A stretch of DNA of 55,208 bases from CAZABS01 sp964483635 (GTDB taxonomy: Bacteria > Patescibacteriota > Minisyncoccia > Moranbacterales > UBA1568): the NCBI GenBank assembly GCA_964483635.1, contig CAZABS010000002.1:1-55208 (forward strand), written 5' to 3'. This document shows, piece by piece, positions 49,634 through 55,208 of this stretch (position 1 is its first letter; each line of letters starts with the position of its first letter). The notes beneath the pieces were generated by a model that saw only the letters and a program-made list of their open reading frames with translations, made no database searches and was not told where the DNA came from. Both the position numbers and the translations under genes were made by a program.

Positions 49634-50313
49634 TTACACTTGCTTTGCATCACGCACCGCACCGAGCACTCTGACGAGTCCGCTCACATTTCCCGAAAGC
49701 GTCCGTACGAATGCACTGACTGGCGCCTGGAGCGTTCCAACGAGCATCGCTCGGAGTTCGTCTCGTGACGGCAGTTTTGCGAGAGCCTTCACTGCTTCGA
49801 CCGAGAGGGTTTCGGTACCGAGCGTCCCACCGACAATAGAGAGTCCGGTATCTTTGTGAGCTTTGATATAATCCGCGAGCACCTTGGCCGCTGAAACCTC
49901 ATCAGCTGAAAAAACTACCCCTACCTGTCCATCAAGATCTCTGGCGTCGAGAGTGTATCCGGCATCCTTGAGCGCGAGATTGAGGAGTGTTTTCTTCAAA
50001 ACTTGCCACGAAGAACCTGATTCACGAAGTGNNNNNNNNNNNNNNNNNNNNNNNNNNNNNNNNNNNNNNNNNNNNNNNNNNNNNNNNNNNNNNNNNNNNN
50101 NNNNNNNNNNNNNNNNNNNNNNNNNNNNNNNAGATTGAGGAGTGTTTTCTTCAAAACTTGCCACGAAGAACCTGATTCACGAAGTGAACGGCGAATCTCA
50201 GTAACATCTTTTACAGAAACTCCCTTGAAATTAGCAAAGACAATTGCTTTAGCAGCCTTCGCCTTGGTGGCCACTCCCTTCACGAGCTCCTCTTTTTGTA
50301 CCTTCGTTTGCAT
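49634..50313 (-). CDS. rplJ: 50S ribosomal protein L10, split by an assembly gap
   Basis: Base of the ribosomal stalk, which binds L7/L12 dimers and 23S rRNA. It shows MQTKVQKEELVKGVATKAKA at the start, FANFKGVSVKDVTEIRRSLR and VLKKTLLNLALKDAG. Removing the 100 N and one 55-nt duplicate leaves a clean frame of 174 codons, the normal length. The start at 50313 follows a leader with an attenuator. Autoregulation by L10-L12 is expected. Confidence 0.93.
50032..50131. other. Assembly gap of 100 N inside rplJ
   Basis: The 55 nt on the left (49977-50031) equal the 55 nt on the right (50132-50186), so the contigs overlap and the gap is artificial. Confidence 0.95.
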
Positions 50314-50338
50314 AGTATTTAGTACTAGAATTCTCAAC

Positions 50339-50459
50339 AAAAAAATCTGCATCCGCAGACTTCCAAAAAATACACCCGGGTGGGTTCTATTCCTCGTGAG
50401 GACTTACGCTGCACATCATTCGTACATGATCATGCTTTGCCTCAGGTCTTCGGAGTTAT
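50339..50459 (-). promoter_or_regulatory. L10 leader with attenuator upstream of rplJ
   Basis: On the minus strand CTCCGAAGACCTGAGG begins a long leader and pairs with CCTCACGAGG, as in known L10 leader RNAs. The leader ends in a small hairpin (TCTGC/GCAGA with a GGAT loop, 50346-50359) and seven T (50339-50345), an intrinsic terminator that can stop transcription when L10-L12 is in excess. Confidence 0.7.
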
Positions 50460-50472
50460 TCGATTGTATCCC

Positions 50473-50501
50473 ATGCTACCGTGAACGCACACCTCTGTCA
50501 A
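50473..50501 (-). promoter_or_regulatory. Promoter of rplJ-rplL
   Basis: On the minus strand TTGACA (50496-50501) and TAGCAT (50473-50478) are 17 nt apart. TACAAT at 50463-50468 is an alternative -10. It starts just after the rpsP stop. Confidence 0.6.
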
Positions 50502-50508
50502 CCCCGCG

Positions 50509-50877
50509 TTACTTCACTGCATCAACTTTCGTTGCTTCAGCTACGACTGCAGCTTCGGGTTGAGCAGCTTCTGTCGGAGTTTCAGTTGGTTTTGCCTCTT
50601 CTTTCTTTACTGGACGAGGCATTTTCTTTGGGATGATTTTCCCCTCAATAACGCCCTCTTTCACGAGAAGATTATGTGCTCGATCAGACGGCTGAGCCCC
50701 CTCCTTGATCCAATGGAGAATTCGCTCTTTCTTCAGGGTTACCGCTTTCGTATGTGGGTTGTAGCTTCCAAGCATTTCGATGTGTCGGCGGCCAGGAGCC
50801 TTGGTCTTTTCCTGCAAAACCACGCGAAAAGCAGCCTGGTTTCTCTTGCCAAATCGGTTGAATCGAATCACGAGCAT
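50509..50877 (-). CDS. rpsP: 30S ribosomal protein S16 with acidic-alanine tail
   Basis: Small-subunit assembly protein. The core (about residues 1-80) has VIRFNRFGKRNQAAFRVVLQ, LGSYNPHT, and GAQPSDRAHNLL. An extra tail of about 40 residues rich in Lys, Glu, Ala and Pro follows (KKEEAKPTETPTEAAQPEAA). The gene has its own promoter and an AGGA ribosome-binding site. The usual partners rimM and trmD are not next to it. Confidence 0.96.
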   Translation of the reverse strand: MLVIRFNRFGKRNQAAFRVVLQEKTKAPGRRHIEMLGSYNPHTKAVTLKKERILHWIKEGAQPSDRAHNLLVKEGVIEGKIIPKKMPRPVKKEEAKPTETPTEAAQPEAAVVAEATKVDAVK

Positions 50878-50912
50878 AGATAGTTCCTGCGAAATAAAAG
50901 AGTATGCACCTA

Positions 50913-50941
50913 AGAATACACTATCCTAAAAAGGCTGTCAA
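50913..50941 (-). promoter_or_regulatory. Promoter of rpsP
   Basis: On the minus strand a perfect TTGACA (50936-50941) and TATTCT (50913-50918, 4 of 6) are separated by 17 nt. Confidence 0.65.
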
Positions 50942-50965
50942 TAAGGGTTTTCCGTAACCGAAGAG

Positions 50966-53272
50966 TTAAGCTGTCTTGAGTTTTCCGCCTTCACCTACCT
51001 CATCGAGCCGAACCGAGAGCAGCCGAGAAACCCCTTCTTCACCCATAGTCACCCCATAGAGAAGCCCCGCCTGAGACATAGTCTCGCGATTATGGGTTAT
51101 GGCAACAAACTGAGTTTGAAGTGAGAGCTCTTGGAGCATTTTCCCAAACCGACGTGAGTTGGCTTCATCAAGTGCTGCCTCAACTTCATCCAGCACCGCG
51201 AACGGAGGTGGGTTGTGACTAATAATAGCAAAGAGGAGTGCGAGTGAAGTAAGTGAACGCTCGCCGCCCGAAAGCATCGAAAGGTTATGAATACGCTTAC
51301 CTGGCGGAGAAGCCACAATCTCAATTCCAATTTCAAAGGCTTCCGGTGTTGTCTCAGCGCTCTCACCATCAATGAGTTCCTCTTCCTCATTTTCCTCTTC
51401 CCCACGTTTGCGCGATTTGATTTTTACTATCGAGAGTTCGGCCGTACCTCCACCGAAAATAATTTTGAAGTATTCGCTAAATTTCTTTCCAATATCTTTG
51501 AAGGTGGTGTGGAAAGCCTGATCAATTTTATCATCCATTTCCTTGATGACTTCTTTCAAAGATTCAATGGCTTGTTTGAGATCGGCGGATTCAGTAGAAA
51601 GAAACGTGTATCGCTTCTCCGTTTCCTGATATTCATCCACAATCAGCGGATCAATTGACCCAACGTGCTCGACCTCTACTTTTAGCCGGGCAATCTCACG
51701 CTCCAATCGCTCACGCTCAACGTGGGTTCCATCATAAACAAGCGCAAGAGGCTTCATCTGAAGCTCTTCGGCCACGAGATTCGTCAAATCTTCTTCTCGA
51801 ACTTCAACCCGTGCCAAGCGTACTTTCAGATCATTCAGCTCGTCTTTTTTCGCCTGGAGTGATCGTCCCTTGGCGCGTGATTCTTCTTCTTCCTGAAAGA
51901 AACGGGCTCGTCCTGATTTTCCCGCTTCACGAACCTCCATCAGCTCGGCTGATTTTTTCACGAGTATCTCTTCTGCCTCTCCAATAATCTCTTTGAGTGA
52001 TGCGAGCTCAGTTTCAATAGTCCGAAGTCGCTCCTCATGCTCTCGGCGTTCTTCTTCCGGTAAAGCAAATACTTTTTTCTCACGAATACTCCCCTCTCCT
52101 GCCTGCTTCTGAAGATCAGAAACTCGCTCACGAATTACGGTTGCAAACTCACGAATTTCTTGGATATCTTCAAGACGCTCGACATTTTTCAGTTTTTCAA
52201 TCAGTTCGCCCTGAAGCTTCCTCACCTCATCGAGCTTTCCTTGAACAAAATGGAGATCTACTGGAATAACAACAATTTCTTCGCGAGCTTTCTGTTTCTC
52301 GATTTCAACTTGCCAGCGCCCTTCGAGGACGCTCCGTTCTCGCACCTTCGTATTCAAAGCCTCGCGCAAAGTAGCAAGCTCTCCCTCGAGTACATCTTCA
52401 CGATCATTGGTCTCCATAGCTTTGGAAGCCTCGGCTACTGATGTCTGAAGCTCCGTCACTTCTTCCTCGAGTGTCCCGATTTCGTTTTCAAGGCGAGTTC
52501 GCTCTGCAACCAAACCACTCCGTTCGTCTTGAAACGTGTGCCACAGAAACCCATATAAGAGAAGCTGCTTCGCACGAAGTTTTTCTGCAATGTCCTTTCC
52601 CTGAGCTGCCTTTTCAGCTTGGCGTTTTAAGTTCTTGAGATGTGGCTCAATTTCAATGACGAGACTGTCAACCTGAGCCAGATTGGCTTTGGTGCTTTCG
52701 AGTTTTCGAAGTGCCCGCTCTTTCTCTATTTGATGTTGTTTGACTCCTGCGGCATCCTCGAAGATCGAACGACGCTCACCCGGAGTCGCTTGAAGGAGAG
52801 CATCACTCATCCCTTGAGTAATCACACAGTAGCTATCCTTCCCTATACCAGCTTTCGCCAATAGGTCAACAATATCCATGAGCCTCACCCGCGATCCGTT
52901 CACCAGATATTCACTTTCACCACTGCGATAAATTTTTCGGGTAATCGCAACTTCAGCAAACTCAATCGGAATACGCTTGTCCGTGTTATCAAACGAGAGA
53001 GTAACCGATGCTGAACCAAGACGTGTTTTCTTATCCGTCCCTGCGAAAATAACGTCTTCGGATTTCTTCCCCCGCAAATTCTTCAGTGACTGTTCGCCGA
53101 TCGCCCAGCGTATTGCATCAGCAATATTGGACTTCCCAGATCCGTTTGGCCCCACAATAGCCGTAATACCACAGCGTCCGCCGCCAGCGATGTCGCAATC
53201 TGGCAAAAAATCAAGCGCCGTTTTCGTCGCGAATGATTTAAACCCATTCAGTTCAAGCTTCTTGAGATACAC
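50966..53272 (-). CDS. smc: SMC-family ATPase without a visible hinge domain
   Basis: Chromosome-organising ATPase of the SMC family. At 768 aa it is about 400 residues shorter than standard SMC (about 1180). The N-terminal head has Walker A GPNGSGKSN and ITQGMSDALLQATPGERRSI with FEDAAGVKQH. The C-terminal head has the signature LSMLSGGERSLTSLALLFAI and Walker B FAVLDEVEAALDEAN. The middle (about 190-580) is coiled coil only; I see no globular hinge of about 150 residues and no CxxC zinc hook. Dimerisation by the usual hinge therefore looks impossible. The ends are intact, so it is not a broken gene. ScpA and ScpB are not in the window. Confidence 0.9.
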   Translation of the reverse strand: MYLKKLELNGFKSFATKTALDFLPDCDIAGGGRCGITAIVGPNGSGKSNIADAIRWAIGEQSLKNLRGKKSEDVIFAGTDKKTRLGSASVTLSFDNTDKRIPIEFAEVAITRKIYRSGESEYLVNGSRVRLMDIVDLLAKAGIGKDSYCVITQGMSDALLQATPGERRSIFEDAAGVKQHQIEKERALRKLESTKANLAQVDSLVIEIEPHLKNLKRQAEKAAQGKDIAEKLRAKQLLLYGFLWHTFQDERSGLVAERTRLENEIGTLEEEVTELQTSVAEASKAMETNDREDVLEGELATLREALNTKVRERSVLEGRWQVEIEKQKAREEIVVIPVDLHFVQGKLDEVRKLQGELIEKLKNVERLEDIQEIREFATVIRERVSDLQKQAGEGSIREKKVFALPEEERREHEERLRTIETELASLKEIIGEAEEILVKKSAELMEVREAGKSGRARFFQEEEESRAKGRSLQAKKDELNDLKVRLARVEVREEDLTNLVAEELQMKPLALVYDGTHVERERLEREIARLKVEVEHVGSIDPLIVDEYQETEKRYTFLSTESADLKQAIESLKEVIKEMDDKIDQAFHTTFKDIGKKFSEYFKIIFGGGTAELSIVKIKSRKRGEEENEEEELIDGESAETTPEAFEIGIEIVASPPGKRIHNLSMLSGGERSLTSLALLFAIISHNPPPFAVLDEVEAALDEANSRRFGKMLQELSLQTQFVAITHNRETMSQAGLLYGVTMGEEGVSRLLSVRLDEVGEGGKLKTA

Positions 53273-53318
53273 AAGGGGGCACTAATAAATCTCATCGTTA
53301 CTTACCAAACAAAAACTT

Positions 53319-53355
53319 GAGACAAAAAGTCTCTTCCTCGAATACCTCCATTATA
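53319..53355 (-). promoter_or_regulatory. -10 box and leader hairpin of smc
   Basis: A perfect TATAAT on the minus strand (53350-53355) lies about 80 nt before the smc start. A small hairpin, GAGAC/GTCTC (53319-53333), followed by AAGTTTTTG may attenuate transcription. The -35 is T-rich and weak. Confidence 0.45.
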
Positions 53356-53420
53356 CCCTCCCCGCAGCGAAAAGAAAAAGTCCGGATCCGGGCGAGAAAA
53401 ATCAGAAACTCTCCACGACG

Positions 53421-54119
53421 TTACCACCCCTTCTTTTCCAAGGCGTTTTTGGCTGCTGATCGCTGAGCCTCTTGTTTGGACAGTCCCTCGCCTTCGGCCA
53501 CGAGCGTATCACCTATAAATACTCCTGCCGTAAAATGCCGATCATGATCTGGACCCCATTCTTTGAGAACTCGATAGCTCGGTGTTACACCCTCTCGCTC
53601 TTGGGCTTTCTCCTGAAAATAACTCTTGGCATCCGTATGGAGTGCCTCTTTAACCACTTCATCGAGACGCGATAAGACATGATCAGTAATAAAGAGAGCC
53701 GCTGCTTTGTAACCCTGATCAAGATAGAGCGCTCCGATGATAGCCTCAACCGCGTTGGCCACGAGATACCCGCGAGCTCGTCCTCGATCCTTGGCCTCTC
53801 CTCGGCTCATGAGAAGAAAAGTCTCAATGCCAAGCGAGCTGCCAATTTTGGCAAGCATTTCACCATTCACGAGGGCTGCTCGAAGTGCCGTGAGTTCTCC
53901 TTCTGGCTGATGCGGAAACGTCGTAAAGAGGTGTTCAGTGACGACCAATTCCAAAACAGCATCACCCAAAAACTCCAGCCGCTCATTGTGTGGGAGTGGA
54001 TATGATTTATGTTCATTCAGATACGAACGATGTGTCAAAGCCTCCTGAAACAGTTCATTTTTCCGAATGATGATACCCAGTTTTTGGCTAAATTCACTGA
54101 CTTGGAAAAGCGGGGTCAT
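53421..54119 (-). CDS. rnc: Ribonuclease III
   Basis: Double-strand-specific endonuclease for rRNA and mRNA processing. The 232-aa product has the signature NERLEFLGDAVLELVV with catalytic acidic residues, the second acidic site in ANAVEAIIGALYLDQG, and a C-terminal dsRNA-binding domain (about 160-232, ending EAQRSAAKNALEKKGW). It lies 42 nt downstream of nusB and 148 nt upstream of smc; rnc-smc adjacency is common in bacteria. Confidence 0.97.
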   Translation of the reverse strand: MTPLFQVSEFSQKLGIIIRKNELFQEALTHRSYLNEHKSYPLPHNERLEFLGDAVLELVVTEHLFTTFPHQPEGELTALRAALVNGEMLAKIGSSLGIETFLLMSRGEAKDRGRARGYLVANAVEAIIGALYLDQGYKAAALFITDHVLSRLDEVVKEALHTDAKSYFQEKAQEREGVTPSYRVLKEWGPDHDRHFTAGVFIGDTLVAEGEGLSKQEAQRSAAKNALEKKGW

Positions 54120-54161
54120 ACGCGAAAGAAAAGAGTGAGAATCAAAAAGTGCCCCATGGCA

Positions 54162-54764
54162 CTATTTTTTTGGCGTTTTTGTGGCTTTTTTCGTTTTCTC
54201 TGTTCGAACCTCCGCTTTTTTGGCGGGTTTCTTCTTGGGTGATTCAGCCGCATCTTTCTTGGCTGATTTGGCTTTCTTGGGAAGCGCTTCTTCGTGCTCT
54301 TCACGCTCGGCCTTGTGTTTTTCGCTCGTATCGTCTTTCATCGGCTCCCCCATTTCACGATAGATCGTCCCAAGGACACCATTCACGAAACGTGGGGTCG
54401 AGTCGCTTCCAAAAGTCTTTCCGAGTTCAATCGCTTCATTGATAGCCACCTTGGGTGGAACTTCGTCATAGTTCCCAAACATCAGTTCATAAATCCCAAG
54501 ACGGAGGATATTGCGATCCACCACAGATACCTGGTCTAGTGGCCACTCGGGTGCACACTTTTCTATAAGGTCATCAAGAGTTTTTTGATGCTTCAGCGTC
54601 CCTTCCATCAAGGCACGCGCAAAAGTCGTGTCTTCGAGACCCGCCGCAAATTCTCTGAGATTTTTGCGAAGAATCGCGAGAGCGCGTTCCGGTTTTTGCC
54701 CTTGGAAATCCCATTCGAAGAGCGTTTGCATAACGACTGAACGTTGGAGATGCCGATTGGCCAT
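54162..54764 (-). CDS. nusB: Transcription antitermination protein NusB with lysine/alanine-rich tail
   Basis: NusB binds boxA RNA with S10 in rRNA antitermination. The first 140 residues are NusB: RSVVMQTLFEWDFQG, WPLDQVSVVDRNILRLGIYE, and KVAINEAIELGKTFGSDSTPRF. A further tail of about 55 residues is charged and lysine-rich (LPKKAKSAKKDAAESPKKKP), like histone H1 or ribosomal tails. The total of 200 aa exceeds the usual 140-160. The tail probably binds RNA or DNA nonspecifically. Confidence 0.94.
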   Translation of the reverse strand: MANRHLQRSVVMQTLFEWDFQGQKPERALAILRKNLREFAAGLEDTTFARALMEGTLKHQKTLDDLIEKCAPEWPLDQVSVVDRNILRLGIYELMFGNYDEVPPKVAINEAIELGKTFGSDSTPRFVNGVLGTIYREMGEPMKDDTSEKHKAEREEHEEALPKKAKSAKKDAAESPKKKPAKKAEVRTEKTKKATKTPKK

Positions 54765-54795
54765 AGCTTCAAGTTACTATTTGTATTTCCGTCTT

Positions 54796-54871
54796 AGTAT
54801 ACCACCACACCAATCTCTCAACAACCAGCAAAGATACCTCTTTCCCATGATACATTGGTGCGGTGGTATAC
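54796..54871 (-). promoter_or_regulatory. nusB promoter inside an 18-bp inverted repeat
   Basis: On the minus strand TTGTTG (54819-54824) and TATACT (54796-54801) have a 17-nt spacer. The -10 lies in one arm of an 18-nt inverted repeat (54797-54814 with 54854-54871, one mismatch), with 39 nt between the arms. The repeat could form a hairpin or serve as paired operator sites that loop the promoter. Confidence 0.5.
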
Positions 54872-54899
54872 CATATCTCTCGCAAAGCCAAGAAGTCTA

Positions 54900-54924
54900 A
54901 AAAAGACTGCTAAGCAGTCTTTTT
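54900..54924. terminator. Bidirectional terminator overlapping the rpmF stop codon
   Basis: AAAAAGACTGCT (54900-54911) and AGCAGTCTTTTT (54913-54924) form a perfect 12-bp inverted repeat around one base. The rpmF stop codon lies at its centre. Confidence 0.85.
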
Positions 54925-55116
54925 CGTCTTTTTGAGAGCTTCGGTTTTCTTCACCACTTCGCGCCCACGGTAGGTACCACAGACCGTACAAACTCGATGA
55001 GCGGTTTTCTCTGAGCCACACTTATCACAGGTGACCGTTTGAACCGGCTTCATTTCGAGCATTTTGCGCGCGCGATCGCGGCGATGATGGGTATGTCGTT
55101 GCTTTGGGAGTGCCAT
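54910..55116 (-). CDS. rpmF: 50S ribosomal protein L32
   Basis: A 68-aa zinc-ribbon ribosomal protein. It has the usual start MALPKQRHTHHRRDRARKM and zinc ligands CDKCGSEKTAHRVCTVCG, followed by a basic tail of lysines. All four cysteines are present, so it is the zinc-bearing C+ type. The stop lies inside a terminator hairpin. The 92 nt upstream to the window end hold no gene I can call with confidence. Confidence 0.97.
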   Translation of the reverse strand: MALPKQRHTHHRRDRARKMLEMKPVQTVTCDKCGSEKTAHRVCTVCGTYRGREVVKKTEALKKTKKTA

Positions 55117-55208
55117 AAAATGAGGGTTTAGCGTTGAGGGCTTCCAAGGTAGCCCCTGAAAAATACCTAGCCACTCTACCAGGCTTTTGGTTTCTTGGCA
55201 ATACCACG

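Noticed and set aside
1..55208. Alternative genetic code with UGA as glycine or tryptophan
   Set aside because: Many genes end at UGA within ATGA overlaps (proS, lgt, mnmA, kor genes), and no gene needs an in-frame UGA, so the standard bacterial code applies.
55117..55208. C-terminal end of a gene upstream of rpmF
   Set aside because: A minus-strand frame ending at TAG (55176-55178) covers only about ten codons before the window edge, too few to identify.

Overview
The window reads as a contiguous piece of a bacterial chromosome of moderate G+C content, most likely from the Candidate Phyla Radiation (Patescibacteria; Peregrinibacteria-like is my best guess) or a close neighbour. This placement is inference. 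It rests on an archaeal-type UMP kinase, a prolyl-tRNA synthetase without an editing domain, a very short SMC protein, an orphan sigma-region-4 protein, a TraG/HerA-like ATPase paired with an unrecognised membrane protein, and many streamlined genes joined by ATGA overlaps. UGA is used as a normal stop at those overlaps, so the genetic code is standard and the UGA=Gly lineages are excluded. No prophage, transposase or CRISPR array was seen.

Layout. 1-8.0 kb (minus): proS-pyrH; an envelope cluster with a 36-aa membrane peptide, FtsB-like protein, parvulin-type PPIase, active HtrA, a polytopic membrane protein and a catalytically dead HtrA paralogue; then dus. 8.0-13.7 kb (plus): a complete SUF iron-sulfur operon (Rrf2 regulator, sufC, sufB, mini-sufD, sufS, sufU, 3-Cys ferredoxin, sufT) with an IscR-like operator and a structured element before sufT. 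13.7-18.5 kb (minus): 2-oxoacid:ferredoxin oxidoreductase, whose alpha and beta genes are separated by a small membrane-protein gene, downstream of xseB and an HRDC-XseA fusion. 18.5-31.5 kb (minus): a 1183-aa LamG-repeat surface protein, VanZ-like, four-helix-bundle, HAD, SpoU methylase, GH-A hydrolase, EamA transporter, two lysozyme-like paralogues with a CPHC thioredoxin-like protein, lgt, PerM-like protein, mutY and mnmA. 32.7-37.2 kb (minus): the TraG/HerA-like ATPase, its membrane partner and the sigma4/HARE-HTH protein. 37.4-45.5 kb (plus): an AT-hook-like protein, GtrA, dnaX, tRNA-Gln, DUF2164, a phosphatase, dapD, pyrB, a class I amidotransferase and a HAD hydrolase. 45.5-55.2 kb (minus): GFA-fold protein, a GC-rich 45-aa ORF, DedA, CPA1 antiporter, rplL, rplJ with leader and attenuator, rpsP, a hinge-less SMC, rnc, nusB with a basic tail, and rpmF.

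How the parts fit. The SUF operon can supply clusters to KorB, MutY and the ferredoxin, and the ferredoxin may be the electron partner of KorAB. PPIase, HtrA, Lgt, the CPHC protein and the lysozyme-like proteins form an extracytoplasmic protein-quality and cell-wall toolkit.

Three 100-N gaps (40749, 42205, 50032) are flanked by duplicated contig ends of 15, 55 and 55 nt. Collapsing the duplicates restores an intact tRNA-Gln, dapD and rplJ. The most interesting items are the hinge-less SMC, the ATPase/membrane-protein pair, the sigma4-HARE protein, the pseudo-HtrA, the membrane gene embedded in the kor operon, and the structured region before sufT.
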